A stretch of DNA of 64,000 nucleotides from Campylobacter showae CSUNSWCD (GCF_000313615.1 NZ_AMZQ01000005.1:178949-242948), one strand, 5' to 3'; positions 36,471-47,074 are shown, numbered from the stretch's first letter. Translations and numbers: made by a program. Notes: generated by a model from the sequence alone, not told the origin.

Positions 36471-37214
36471 TCAGAGGACGCTTTTGCACGGCTTTTTACT
36501 GCCAAAGGTGCTATTCCAAGTTTCTAAAAACTGATTCATAAATATATCGATTTCCACATAGCTATTCGGATAGCGCTTAGCCATAGCGTAGTTTTGCGCG
36601 CTGTGTAGAATCTTTCCATCTTGCAGGCCTTTTATTGAGTCGCATTTGTAGGTTTTTTTCTTGCCAGCCTCCCATTCGCTTGTGGTCTTTCGAAGCAGTT
36701 TCGAAACATCATAGCCGATGACTTGCTCTATTTTTTGACGCAAATGCCACTCGCCCGTATTTTGCTTAAACAAATACTCGGGTGACAAAACTTCGACAGA
36801 TACGGCCTTGCGCGACAAGTGCCGTTTTAAAAAAGCCGAAACTTTAAAAAAATGCGCAGGCAAACAAAAAACCATGGCGTGGATGTGCGGCATCCCGCCG
36901 CAGTGAGCCTCGAATACGTATAAAACAAAGATCGGATATCGTTTTAGCTCTTTCTCAATGAGCGTTTTCAGATACTTTTCGAGAGCTCGCGCGGCTTCGA
37001 CTGCACTCATACGGCCGCAAGTGCCACGCTTTTTTATGCCCGAATTGTCAAGGGTTACGGCGATACCGAGGGCAGTAAAGCCGATTTTTTCGAGAGTTTT
37101 TGAAACGTCTGTAGTTCGCAGGCGTATTTCTCGACCTATTGACGAGCGAGTAAGAAGCTCATCGCTAATCACCTCACCGTCATCGAGTGAGAGAAATTTT
37201 CTATTTTCTAGCAT
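36471..37214 (-). CDS. HUH-type rolling-circle replication initiator (Rep-like)
   Basis: A 247-residue protein with the layout of a single-tyrosine HUH endonuclease: a strand like motif I (FTALGIAVTLDNS, about 46-58), motif II PHIHAMVF with His110 and His112 for metal binding, and a tyrosine motif GYDVSK with Tyr168 and Lys172 (YxxxK). Such enzymes nick one strand at an origin and stay covalently attached, starting rolling-circle replication of plasmids, filamentous or micro-phages, or small integrative elements. It lies next to a broken integrase and tRNA-Arg, all on the minus strand. No coat or mobilisation genes are nearby. The family is inferred from motifs only. Confidence 0.65.
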   Translation of the reverse strand: MLENRKFLSLDDGEVISDELLTRSSIGREIRLRTTDVSKTLEKIGFTALGIAVTLDNSGIKKRGTCGRMSAVEAARALEKYLKTLIEKELKRYPIFVLYVFEAHCGGMPHIHAMVFCLPAHFFKVSAFLKRHLSRKAVSVEVLSPEYLFKQNTGEWHLRQKIEQVIGYDVSKLLRKTTSEWEAGKKKTYKCDSIKGLQDGKILHSAQNYAMAKRYPNSYVEIDIFMNQFLETWNSTFGSKKPCKSVL

Positions 37215-37358
37215 ACTGACCGCCCTAAAAATAGAATATTTTTTAGCAAAACTTCCCGAGATGTTTTATGTGCTGATAAGGTTATATTAGCTAATATTTC
37301 AGAGGTCGAAAGGTGAATGCTTTTACAAGTTTCAACTAATTCGGCCCCGCTTTTTTAC

Positions 37359-38583
37359 TCATAACGCCAACCCCAAAGATTTTAAGTAGTTAAACCACCA
37401 CGTTATAACTTTTCTAGTCATAGCGATATTCGTTGATTTATTGTAAACCCCTGCTACGCCGTGGATAGCGTGAAAAAGCGTGCGTTCGACCTCGTAAGGT
37501 ATAAGCCCGTTTTGAGGCATATTTTCATGGCAAAATGTAGAGGCTATTTTCCTGAAGCTATGAAATACAAGGCAAACATTATCCCCTAACTTTTCAGAAC
37601 AATAGTCGCCTAGCACATTTGAGAGAGTCCTGTCGCTTAAAGGCTCGCCTTTTGTATTTCCAAAAAATAATTGACTTCCTTTAAGATTAAAACTCAATAG
37701 CCATTCGCCAACCTCCCGCGGAAGTCCTAGATATTCATCGCCATTTTTTTTGGTTTTGTTTTCATCTTTTGGAAAATATAAGTAAAATTCGCCGTTTTCA
37801 TCAATTTTTAGATGATTTGCGAACATCTTTCGGACGTTTCCGGCACGAAGCCCTGTAGCCAAGCCCATTATTAGAGCTTTTTTATAGAGGATATAGGACT
37901 GCGATAATTTAAAACATACGAAATTAAACTCTCAAGATCGGCTTGGTTGCTAATCCAAGCATAACCTTCGCTAGGCGGGCAATCGTAGCTTTCTTTTGAG
38001 AGAATGCCGTCAAAAATATCTTTTTTTAAAATGCCTCGCTTTCTAGCAAAACCCCAAAGCTGATGAACAAACTCGCAATAATCGTCAAGACTAGCGTAGA
38101 GTTTTTCGCGAAAAATTTCATCGGCGATATCTTGCAAATGTTTTCTTTCAATTTTTGAAATATCCCTATCGGCAAGCACTCCAAGCCTTTTGCCAAAAAT
38201 AGTTTTCTTTTTCTTGACGGTTGTTGCAGCAAGCGAGGGGCGAAAGGTTGGATATAACTCGAATACGCTTCGTAAAGTATTTTTGGAAGTTTTAGCAGCA
38301 CTAGGAACGGCTAGCAAAAACTCATCAAGAGCTTTTAGCGCTTCTTTGTAGATCATATCACCAAAACTCCCCAAAAATTTTACTAATTTTCCATTTTTTG
38401 AATAATAGAAATCTTTTCGGTATTTTACATGTGTAGTGTTTTTTTGTGAAGCTTTTTAATTTTTAGACACAAGCCCGTGTCGGTAAGCATTTGGCGTCTT
38501 TCTTTTTTATCGCTTGGTAGCTTGTAATCACGAATAGCGTCGTCAGGCGCAACTTTAAAGTTTAGTTGTTGAGTGAGTTTCAT
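37359..38583 (-). pseudogene. tyrosine integrase broken by two frameshifts
   Basis: Three pieces in different frames make one site-specific integrase. The N-terminus runs from ATG 38583 (MKLTQQLNFKVAPDDAIRDY) to KKTLHM at about 38430. The middle resumes as VKYRKDFYYSKNGKLVKFLG after a shift, and ends SPISSIKKL at 37871. The catalytic part continues one frame over as ALIMGLATGLRAGNV from about 37880. Adding one A to the A6 run at 37878-37883 would join the last two. Catalytic residues remain: Arg in GLRAGN, HSFRK, HAIHG and Tyr in GVYNKS. Its 5' end faces tRNA-Arg (200 bases away), the usual target of such integrases. Confidence 0.8.
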
Positions 38584-38645
38584 TTTCGACCCCGCTTTTA
38601 ATTTAATTATAAAAACTTTGAGGCCTACTTGCCGGGATTTGCTTA

Positions 38646-38690
38646 AAAAAACTTCCCAAAAACACTTGGGAAGTAAAGTTGGGAAGTTTT
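38646..38690. repeat. TTGGGAAGT repeat cluster near the integrase
   Basis: AAAAACTTCCCAA (38647-38659) can pair with TTGGGAAGT (38666-38674) across 6 bases, or with a longer partner TTGGGAAGTTTT (38679-38690). There are thus three copies, one inverted, that allow two exclusive hairpins. They lie between the integrase start and tRNA-Arg. The related AAAACTTCCC occurs upstream of the rep gene (about 37249-37258). They could be integrase arm-binding sites, a nick-origin hairpin or a terminator. Confidence 0.45.
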
Positions 38691-38785
38691 AGGGCGTTAA
38701 ATTTGATAAATTTCGCGTTTAACGGTTTTCGTTAGTTAAATAAAAGCATAAATTTTGGGGATTTTTATCGGTTTTGTAAGTATCG

Positions 38786-38862
38786 TGGTGCGCTCGAAGG
38801 AATTCGAATCCCTGACCTTTTGAACCGCAATCAAATGCTCTATCCAGCTGAGCTACGAGCGC
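38786..38862 (-). tRNA. tRNA-Arg (anticodon GCG)
   Basis: 77 bases with an encoded CCA. The acceptor stem GCGCTCG pairs with CGAGCGC, discriminator A. The D arm is GCTCAGCTGGATAGAGC, the anticodon stem TTTGA/TCAAA encloses loop TTGCGGT with anticodon GCG (reads CGC and CGU), and the T arm has GATTCGAATTC. Its 3' end points to the degenerate integrase, suggesting that it served as the attachment site. Confidence 0.95.
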
Positions 38863-39275
38863 ACTTTAAAAGAAGTGTGAAGTATAGCCAAAGGTTTCTT
38901 AAATCTTTCATAAATTTTGACATAGTTGCTAAAATTTTTTATATTTTTGCACCCCCTACTACATCAAATTCGCCGCAAGCCTATAAAATTTCAAATTTGT
39001 GCGCCAAATTTGCCGCATTTAATCGTCTATAAAAAATCTTTATGTTATCTTATGCAGCAAATTTAATCAAAAATAAGCGCGCCTGGCTACCGAGCACTAA
39101 AATATATAAATAAAGGTAGTACAAGCTAAAAATTTAATAGCAAAAACAGTTAAAGATAACAAAAAGAGCAAATTTAAAGACTGTACGCAAAGATCGTACT
39201 CTAAAAAAAGCAAAATTCAAGCATCAGCAAGCAAAAAAGAGTAAAATTCAAAAAACGATAAGAAAGGAAAGCCAA

Positions 39276-40734
<1,459 letters not shown>

Positions 40735-40742
<8 letters not shown>

Positions 40743-40956
40743 TTTTTTCGATAGTTTAAAGGATATAAAAAAAGAGCTTCAAAAAGAGCAAAATGCAAAT
40801 TTGAGTTCAAATTCAGCCGCCAAAAACGCCGCAAAGCAAAATTTAAAACCTGAGCCAAAAACCTTCAGCAAAGAAGAAGCCATCACGCATAAAGAGCAAA
40901 ATTTGCGTGATGAGTTTCTAGCCTACGTCAAGGACGCGGATATCAAAAAGTGCTAG
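40735..40956 (+). CDS. small hydrophilic protein between pycA and the leucyl/arginyltransferase gene
   Basis: A 73-residue, highly charged protein (MNDFFDSLKDIKKELQKEQ) with a middle of low complexity (Asn/Ser/Ala/Lys) and a predicted helix at the end (EQNLRDEFLAYVKDADI). There is no motif or signal peptide, and I do not recognise the function. It overlaps pycA by 8 bases and the next gene by 7 bases, so it is very probably translated as part of the operon. C. jejuni has a small gene at the same place as far as I remember. Confidence 0.65.
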
Positions 40957-41672
40957 TAGTGCCGTTTTCCACCATGCCCAGCCCCTGCCCCTACCTCAAG
41001 GACAGGGACTCGCGCATGGAGTATCGCTACATAGACGGCTGCGACTTTGCCGTAAACGACGCTCTGGCCAGGCGCGGCTTTAGGCGCTTTGGCAAATATT
41101 TCTCCAAGCCAAACTGCGCAGGGTGCCGCGAGTGCATAAATATCAGGGTTGATGCGCTAAATTTTAAATTTAATAAATCCGCCCGCCGCACGATGCGCAA
41201 AAACGAAAACACCAAAATCATCCTAACAAAGCCGCTCCTAGACGACGCGCACGTGGCGCTATACAAAAAATACCACAAATTTATGCAAGAAAAGCGCGAG
41301 TGGAAGTACTACGAGCTGGACTTTCGCCGCTACTACGAGCTCTATGTCGCCGGGCATGCGGAGTTTGGCAAGGAGATTGCGTATTTTGCAGACGGCCGGC
41401 TCATCGGCGTCGATCTAGTCGATATCCTTAGCGACGGTATCTCGGCGGTTTATTGTTATTATGATCCTGATTTTGCAGACCTTAGTATCGGCAGATACTC
41501 GCTCTATCAGCAAATTTTACTGGCCAGGCAGCTAAATTTACGCTGGATATATCTAGGCTACTACGTCAAAGACTGCCCTAGCCTAGCCTACAAGGCCGAC
41601 TACAAGCCCTACGAGCGCCTGTGCGAATACGTCGCGCTAGATGAAACGCCCGTGTGGAAAAAAGCGGAATAA
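40950..41672 (+). CDS. bpt: aminoacyl-tRNA-protein transferase (Bpt/Ate family)
   Basis: A 240-residue enzyme adding leucine (Bpt) or arginine (Ate) from aminoacyl-tRNA to protein N-termini, which marks them for ClpS/ClpAP degradation. The N-terminal domain has CPYLKDRDSRMEYRYI, RRGFRRFGKYFSKP and the paired Cys of NCAGCRECINIRV. The C-terminal GNAT-like part has YDPDFADLSIGRYSLYQQI and YLGYYVKDCPSLAYKADYKP. Bacterial members usually transfer Leu to Asp/Glu. The start is GTG 40950 because MLVVPFSTMPSPCPYL aligns with relatives. Confidence 0.88.
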   Translation: MLVVPFSTMPSPCPYLKDRDSRMEYRYIDGCDFAVNDALARRGFRRFGKYFSKPNCAGCRECINIRVDALNFKFNKSARRTMRKNENTKIILTKPLLDDAHVALYKKYHKFMQEKREWKYYELDFRRYYELYVAGHAEFGKEIAYFADGRLIGVDLVDILSDGISAVYCYYDPDFADLSIGRYSLYQQILLARQLNLRWIYLGYYVKDCPSLAYKADYKPYERLCEYVALDETPVWKKAE

Positions 41673-41707
41673 AAAATGCTTTCAAATGCGTTTTATAAAG
41701 GCAAAAT

Positions 41708-42526
41708 TTGATAAAAGTAAGTCAAAATCTAGAATCACTAAGCATAGAAACATCAGACGCGGATCTGTTTTTCGAGCTGCAAGCGCTCATAAAGCGAAAC
41801 TTCGCCAAGACGCTGGGGCAAAAAGGCAAAGTGATGTCGTTTTACGACGAAAACGAGAAGGTTCAGCGCAAATATTTCGTCAAATTTCTAAAAAAACTCT
41901 GCCAAAGATACGAGCTAAAAAACGTAAATTTAAACTTCGCCGAGTATAAAACCATCAAACTCCACTACATCCAACCAAACTCGCTAAAAGCCATGGTATT
42001 CGTCGACGTCGCATTTGTGCGAAGCGGCGCGATATTTAGCTTTGATCGCTCAAACGAGTCCTTTATCTCGCACATCATCAAGGGCTTTGAGTCAAAGCAA
42101 ATTTTATCCGCCGAGGGTCAAATCATCCTAAATATCGCAAATTTGGGCGAATGCGCACGCCTAGAGGAGCTGTTTAACAAGAGCGAATATATGAAATTTT
42201 CGATCATCTTTAACTATAACGAAGAGGAATTTGAAAAATTTAAAAAACAGATCAAAATCTGCGCCAAGAAAAACGAGGCCAAATTTGCCGCACTTACTAG
42301 CCTTTTCGAGGATCATTTTACGGTGCTTGGGTGTGATAAAAACGATAGCTTTGAGGAGGTGCGAAACCGCTATCTCGAGCTCGTCAAAGCCTATCATCCC
42401 GACTTTCACGCCGCGCTTAGCCCCGAGCTTTTGGACGAGTGCAAAACGCAGTTTCAGCGCATCCAAAACGCTTACGAGAGTTTGAAGCCATATTTTAAGG
42501 AGCTGGAATCGGGAGCGGCGGAATAA
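41708..42526 (+). CDS. DnaJ-like co-chaperone with C-terminal J domain
   Basis: A 272-residue protein whose last 70 residues are a J domain: FTVLGCDKNDSFEEVRNRYLELVKAYHPDFH with the HPD tripeptide that stimulates DnaK, then FQRIQNAYESLKPYF. The first 200 residues have no family I recognise and are soluble. This is the architecture of TerB/DjlA-like or Cj1034-type proteins, not of true DnaJ (no G/F or zinc region). It follows the aminoacyltransferase gene by 35 bases and closes the pycA operon. Confidence 0.8.
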   Translation: MIKVSQNLESLSIETSDADLFFELQALIKRNFAKTLGQKGKVMSFYDENEKVQRKYFVKFLKKLCQRYELKNVNLNFAEYKTIKLHYIQPNSLKAMVFVDVAFVRSGAIFSFDRSNESFISHIIKGFESKQILSAEGQIILNIANLGECARLEELFNKSEYMKFSIIFNYNEEEFEKFKKQIKICAKKNEAKFAALTSLFEDHFTVLGCDKNDSFEEVRNRYLELVKAYHPDFHAALSPELLDECKTQFQRIQNAYESLKPYFKELESGAAE

Positions 42527-42535
42527 GATTTAAAT

Positions 42536-42910
42536 TTAGACTTTAGCATAAAAAATATAATTTAATAACCGTTTAATAGTGCCCTGAAAAATCACGCAAA
42601 CTATAGCCATAATTAACGCATAAGGGCCTATAAATAACATCAAAATCAAAGAAATAATAAGATTAAAAACGTAAAAGTAACTATCGCCGTTGCTATCGTC
42701 GAAAAATATATCTATAGGCGTTAGTTCAATATTTTGATTACAAGGAATAAGCCTTAAACAGCGAAATAACCAAAAAATCGGTATAGCCAAAACCAAACCG
42801 AAAAATAAACCGCCCATGATGTTGTCCATGTCGGGGGCGATACCCTCAATCAAATAAGTACTCGCAATGCCTAAAAATAGGACAAAAAGAATAAAAAATA
42901 TGCGCTTCAT
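42536..42910 (-). CDS. small membrane protein of unknown function
   Basis: A 124-residue protein with about four hydrophobic segments (about 4-20, 30-50, 80-100, 100-118) and a short hydrophilic loop at 58-78 (NIELTPIDIFFDDSNGD). It is AT-rich compared with its neighbours and convergent with the DnaJ-like gene. I recognise no family. Translation looks real, with a start ATG and consistent hydrophobicity. No operon partner is apparent. Confidence 0.5.
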   Translation of the reverse strand: MKRIFFILFVLFLGIASTYLIEGIAPDMDNIMGGLFFGLVLAIPIFWLFRCLRLIPCNQNIELTPIDIFFDDSNGDSYFYVFNLIISLILMLFIGPYALIMAIVCVIFQGTIKRLLNYIFYAKV

Positions 42911-43043
42911 ATGGATATTTTAAATTTTCGAGACTTAAAAATCAAGAGAAATACGATACGAGCCCCGCCAACCCCCTGGCTTAAATTTAAAATTTACGCT
43001 CAAATTTGATGTTACGCGTAAATTTATGATCACGCGGTCAAAT

Positions 43044-44306
43044 TTACTTCCCCGATTGCAGCAGATAGGTCTTTTTGCGCTCGCTGGAGCTGCCGATATT
43101 TAGCGCAAGGCGGTATTTTGTTATTGTGCGGCGGACGACCTCGACGTTAAATTCCTTTTTTATAAACTCCAAAATTTTCAGATCGCTAAGCGGCTTGACA
43201 GGATTTTCGTTGCGAACGAGATTTGCCACGAAGTCCTTGATGGCCTTGTTTGAGACGTCCTCATCGATCGCGGCGGAGAAAAAGCTCTTTATAGGCACTA
43301 GTCCGCGTGAACACTCTAGGTATTTATTTGAGATACCGCGCGAGATAGTTGACGGGTTTCGCCCCAGATCCTCGGCGATGTCCTTTAGGCGCATGGGCTT
43401 GATATCGCCGCCAAAAAAGTAATCATACTGATACTCCACTAGCATTAGAGCGATCTTTCGCAGCGTGGCTTTTCGCATGTCAAGCGCGTCTATGAGGTCT
43501 TTTGCCTCTTTTACGCGCGAGGCGACGAAGCTCTCTTTTTCGTCCAGTCCCTCGACGTCGATGACGATCTCGGGATAAAAGTCGTCGTTTATGCGTACCT
43601 CGATACCGCCCGAGCTCGTGTCGATGACGATATCCGGGATGATCGCCGCAGCCTCGCTCATATACTCGATCGCGGGCGGATTTTTTAGCCTTTTGATGAC
43701 GGCTAGAGCTTCATTATAGAGCGGGATTTTGCGCATTTGGGAGAGATTTTCGAAATTTAACGCAAGCTTTTTAGCGCTTTCAAAGAGCTTTTCGTCCAAA
43801 TTTAGCTCCTCAAGCTGAAATAAAAAGCTCTCCTTATAGTCCTTTGCGCCGATGCCCGCGGGCTCGAGGTATGCAAACCGCTTTCGCACCGACTCGATCT
43901 CCGCCTCGCTAAATTCGTCAAAGACTTCAGGCTCGTAGTAGCCCTCCTCATTTATGCACTCGATGATTTTCATCGCGATTTTTTGGGATTTTTCGGTCGG
44001 AAACAGAGGCTTATCTATCTGCTCGATTAGCTTGTCGTAAAGCCCCGTTTTAGCCATGCTAAAGCTTTCGATATTGTCGGTTACGCTGTTTTTTGATATT
44101 TCTTTGAAGAAGTTTTTATCTTTTTTGGATGGCGCGGCGCTTGGTAGCTCGCTTAAATTTCGCTGCTGCACGCTAGCAAACGGATTGTCCGCCAAAAACG
44201 GCTCAAGCGTCTCCTTTAGCTCCTCGACACTGCTGCTAAGTATCGGCAGCCACGAGCGCAACGTGTGCGAGAGCTTATTTTTGGGAGCTTGAGTTTGCTT
44301 TAGCAT
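43044..44306 (-). CDS. rpoN: RNA polymerase sigma-54 factor
   Basis: A 420-residue sigma factor directing flagellar rod-hook genes in campylobacters. N-terminal region I is Leu-rich but shortened (LSHTLRSWLPIL, VEELKETLEPFLADNPF); then comes the core-binding domain. A helix-turn-helix (LKDIAEDLGRNPSTISRGIS) and the RpoN box (VRRTITKYRLALNI) complete it. The start ATG overlaps the lptB stop by 1 base (TAATG). A matching target is the flgH promoter at 17686-17703. Confidence 0.96.
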   Translation of the reverse strand: MLKQTQAPKNKLSHTLRSWLPILSSSVEELKETLEPFLADNPFASVQQRNLSELPSAAPSKKDKNFFKEISKNSVTDNIESFSMAKTGLYDKLIEQIDKPLFPTEKSQKIAMKIIECINEEGYYEPEVFDEFSEAEIESVRKRFAYLEPAGIGAKDYKESFLFQLEELNLDEKLFESAKKLALNFENLSQMRKIPLYNEALAVIKRLKNPPAIEYMSEAAAIIPDIVIDTSSGGIEVRINDDFYPEIVIDVEGLDEKESFVASRVKEAKDLIDALDMRKATLRKIALMLVEYQYDYFFGGDIKPMRLKDIAEDLGRNPSTISRGISNKYLECSRGLVPIKSFFSAAIDEDVSNKAIKDFVANLVRNENPVKPLSDLKILEFIKKEFNVEVVRRTITKYRLALNIGSSSERKKTYLLQSGK

Positions 44307-45034
44307 TATTCTACAAATTTAAACTCTTCGCCCAGATAGTGGGTGCGCACGAGTTTGTTGTTCGCGACTTCGTTCGCGCTGCCGCTAGCTAGCAGGCTAC
44401 CGTCCTTGATCACGTAGGCACGGTCGCAGATGGCTAGAGTCTCGCGGACGTTGTGGTCAGTGATGAGCACGCCGATACCAAGCTTCTTTAGATCGCGAAC
44501 TATGCTTTGTATATCGCTAACGGCGATCGGATCGACGCCGGCAAAGGGCTCATCTAGAAGCAAAAATTTAGGCGTGATAATGAGGCTTCTAGCGATCTCG
44601 CAGCGCCTGCGCTCGCCGCCGCTTAGGCTCACGCCCTTTCGCAGGCGTATCGGCTCGATGTTTAGCAAATTTAGCATTTCATTTACTTTTTTCTCGCGGA
44701 CGGCCTCGTCTTTATATAGGATCTCGGCGCCGAGCAGTAAATTTTCCTCGACGGAGAGGTCTTTAAATATGCTTGATTCTTGCGGCAGATAGCCGATACC
44801 CATATGCGCGCGCTTATGCAGCGGCACCTTCGTCACGTCTGCGCCGTCTAAAAAGACGCTGCCACTAGTTGGCGAGATGAGACCGCAGATCATATAAAAC
44901 GTCGTCGTTTTACCCGCGCCGTTTGGGCCTAGCAGCCCTACTACCTCGCCGCTTTTGACCTCCAGCGAGATACCTTTTATGATGTTTGTTTTTTTGATCG
45001 TTTTTTGTAAATCTTTAACTTCTAATTTATGCAC
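44306..45034 (-). CDS. lptB: LPS export ABC transporter ATPase
   Basis: A 242-residue ATPase of the LptBFG transporter, which extracts lipopolysaccharide from the inner membrane. Walker A is GPNGAGKTTTFYM, the Q loop YLPQESSIF, the signature LSGGERRRCEIARSL, Walker B LLLDEPFAGVDP, and the switch His is in LITDHNVRE. It lies between tsaE (8-base overlap) and rpoN (1-base overlap), as is common in proteobacteria, where lptB precedes rpoN. Confidence 0.96.
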   Translation of the reverse strand: MHKLEVKDLQKTIKKTNIIKGISLEVKSGEVVGLLGPNGAGKTTTFYMICGLISPTSGSVFLDGADVTKVPLHKRAHMGIGYLPQESSIFKDLSVEENLLLGAEILYKDEAVREKKVNEMLNLLNIEPIRLRKGVSLSGGERRRCEIARSLIITPKFLLLDEPFAGVDPIAVSDIQSIVRDLKKLGIGVLITDHNVRETLAICDRAYVIKDGSLLASGSANEVANNKLVRTHYLGEEFKFVE

Positions 45035-45428
45035 AGTAAACCTCGTATTTTCGACCTTTTTGGCTAGGCGAGATGACTACCTTGACGCATTTTTCGCCCA
45101 AATTTGCCAGTGCCTTTTCCAGTCGCTCGTCGCCCCACTCCACTAGGTGAAGCCCATCTTCTAGCAAATTTTCAAAAAGTCCGTTTTGCAAAATCGCGTC
45201 AAGTCCGTTTTGATAGATATCGTAGTGATAAATTTTATCCCCGTAGCTTTGCATAACCGAAAACGTGGGCGAAGTAACCTCCGCATCGATGCCGCGAGCT
45301 TTTACGATGGCTTTTACTAACGTCGTTTTGCCGCTAGCCAAATTTCCCTGCAAGATAACGACACCGCTTTGGGGTAAAATTTTTACCACCTCGCTAAGCT
45401 CGCCAAGTCCCAAATTTAGCTCTATCAT
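45027..45428 (-). CDS. tsaE: tRNA threonylcarbamoyladenosine synthesis ATPase TsaE
   Basis: A 133-residue P-loop protein of the TsaBDE complex, which makes t6A at position 37 of tRNAs reading ANN codons. Walker A is LQGNLASGKTTLVKA, TSPTFSVMQSY is the family motif, and HLVEWGDE comes near the end. It overlaps the S4 gene by 4 bases (ATGA) and lptB by 8. Confidence 0.94.
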   Translation of the reverse strand: MIELNLGLGELSEVVKILPQSGVVILQGNLASGKTTLVKAIVKARGIDAEVTSPTFSVMQSYGDKIYHYDIYQNGLDAILQNGLFENLLEDGLHLVEWGDERLEKALANLGEKCVKVVISPSQKGRKYEVYCA

Positions 45429-45670
45429 AGCTCTTTTACGTATAGCGCTTGGGCTGATTTTGGGATACTTTTGGTCTCTGGGATCGCTAGCACCTCGTAG
45501 CGCGCCTCTTTGGCTAGAAATTTGATCGTTATCACGTCGCCGATTTTAACCTCTTTGGCCGGTTTAGCAACGACGCTGTTTACGCTCACGACGCCGCTTT
45601 TACACATGTCTTCGCTAACTGCACGCCTTTTTGTTATATTTACGGTATTTAAAAACTTATCTACTCTCAT
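45425..45670 (-). CDS. S4-domain RNA-binding protein (Hsp15-like)
   Basis: An 81-residue protein consisting almost wholly of an S4 domain (MRVDKFLNTVNITKRRAV, then GVVSVNSVVAKPAKEVKIGDVITI), like Hsp15/RqcP, which binds stalled 50S subunits. Starting at the upstream TTG (45688) would give 87 residues, but ATG 45670 begins the family sequence and is preferred. It is first of the minus-strand S4-tsaE-lptB-rpoN operon and diverges from argG. Confidence 0.85.
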   Translation of the reverse strand: MRVDKFLNTVNITKRRAVSEDMCKSGVVSVNSVVAKPAKEVKIGDVITIKFLAKEARYEVLAIPETKSIPKSAQALYVKEL

Positions 45671-45836
45671 GGTGGCGATTTTAGCCAAATTTGGCTTAAA
45701 TTTTTAATTCCTCGTCATCGCATATTAAATTTAATGTAAATTTGGCGTTTAGCGCACGCGATTTTAGCGGAGATATTTATAACAAATTAATCAAATTTGG
45801 CTAAAATACGCGTCATCTCAATATAAAGGATAGAGA

Positions 45837-47060
45837 ATGAAAAAAGATGTGAAAAAAGTCGTTCTCGCCTATTCGGGCGGACTTGATACGAGCATTATTT
45901 TAAAATGGCTGCAAGACGAGTATAAATGCGAAGTGGTGACCTTTACCGCCGATATCGGTCAGGGCGAGGAGCTAGAACCCGCACGCCAAAAAGCGCTCGA
46001 GCTTGGCATAAAACCCGAAAATATATTTATAGAGGATTTAAAAGAAGAATTTGCGCGAGATTTCGTATTTCCGATGTTTAGAGCAAATGCCGTTTATGAG
46101 GGCGAATACCTACTAGGCACTTCGATAGCTCGCCCGCTGATAGCTAAAAAACAAGCCGAAATCGCGGCCAAAGTAGGCGCCGACGGCGTGAGCCACGGAG
46201 CGACGGGCAAAGGCAACGACCAAGTGCGCTTTGAGCTAGGCTACTACGCGCTGGGAGATAACCTAACCATCATCGCTCCTTGGCGCGAGTGGGATCTAAA
46301 CAGCCGAGAAAAGCTACTAAAATATGCCGAAAAAAACGGCATCAAGATAGAAAAGAAACCAGGCAAAAGCCCCTACTCTATGGACGCAAATTTGCTCCAT
46401 ATCAGCTACGAAGGCTTAGTGCTTGAAAACCCTGCTCACGCTCCGGAAGCCGATATGTGGCGCTGGACGGTAAGCCCTAAAGACGCTCCAAACGAAAGCG
46501 AGATAATAGAAATCGGCTACGAAAAAGGCGACCCGGTTAGCATAAACGGTAAAAAAATGAGTCCAGCGGCGCTACTAGCCGAGCTAAACCGCCTAGGCGC
46601 AAAACACGGCATCGGCAGACTTGACCTCGTCGAAAACCGCTCGGTCGGCATGAAAAGTCGCGGCTGCTACGAAACTCCGGGCGGTACGATAATGCTAAAA
46701 GCTCACCGCGCGATCGAGAGCATCACGCTAGACCGCGGCGCGGCACACCTAAAAGACGAGCTGATGCCTCGCTACGCAGAGCTCATCTATAACGGCTACT
46801 GGTGGTCGCCTGAGCGCATCATGCTACAAGCACTCATCGACAAGAGTCAAGAGAACGTAAACGGCACGGTCAAAGTCGAGCTCTACAAGGGTAACGTCAT
46901 CGTGCTAGGACGCGACAGCAAGACGGACAATCTCTTTAGCGAAGCATTTTGCACGTTTGAAGAGGACAGCGTATTTGATCAAAAAGACGCGAACGGATTT
47001 ATCAAGCTAAATGCGCTTAGATTTATCATCGGGCGCAAAAATGGGCGCAAATTTAACTAA
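45837..47060 (+). CDS. argG: argininosuccinate synthase
   Basis: A 407-residue enzyme joining citrulline and aspartate with ATP in arginine synthesis. Its N-terminus [19 protein letters not shown] is the PP-loop, followed by [29 protein letters not shown] and the tetramer-forming C-terminal helix. It has AAAGG upstream and an AT-rich leader with a possible extended -10 (GGCTAAAAT at about 45800). It starts a plus-strand run through era. Confidence 0.97.
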   Translation: MKKDVKKVVLAYSGGLDTSIILKWLQDEYKCEVVTFTADIGQGEELEPARQKALELGIKPENIFIEDLKEEFARDFVFPMFRANAVYEGEYLLGTSIARPLIAKKQAEIAAKVGADGVSHGATGKGNDQVRFELGYYALGDNLTIIAPWREWDLNSREKLLKYAEKNGIKIEKKPGKSPYSMDANLLHISYEGLVLENPAHAPEADMWRWTVSPKDAPNESEIIEIGYEKGDPVSINGKKMSPAALLAELNRLGAKHGIGRLDLVENRSVGMKSRGCYETPGGTIMLKAHRAIESITLDRGAAHLKDELMPRYAELIYNGYWWSPERIMLQALIDKSQENVNGTVKVELYKGNVIVLGRDSKTDNLFSEAFCTFEEDSVFDQKDANGFIKLNALRFIIGRKNGRKFN

Positions 47061-47074
47061 ATATAAGGACAAAA

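Larger units (their letters stand above)
38584..39275. other. tRNA-Arg region and long pycA leader
   Basis: Besides tRNA-Arg (38786-38862), this gap contains the inverted-repeat cluster at 38646-38690. There is also a 412-base A-rich stretch before pycA (38863-39275) in which I see no gene. The end of the stretch supplies AAGGAAAG as ribosome binding site for the pycA GTG start. Confidence 0.5.

Noticed and set aside
36299-36541. An 80-residue plus-strand frame next to the HUH gene
   Set aside because: Its last 70 bases lie antisense inside the rep gene, its composition (Lys, Phe, Asn, Ser) is that of random AT-rich DNA, and there is no good ribosome binding site.
38880-39275. Lys-rich short frames in the pycA leader
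   Set aside because: No start with a ribosome binding site and no pattern beyond A-richness; regarded as untranslated.
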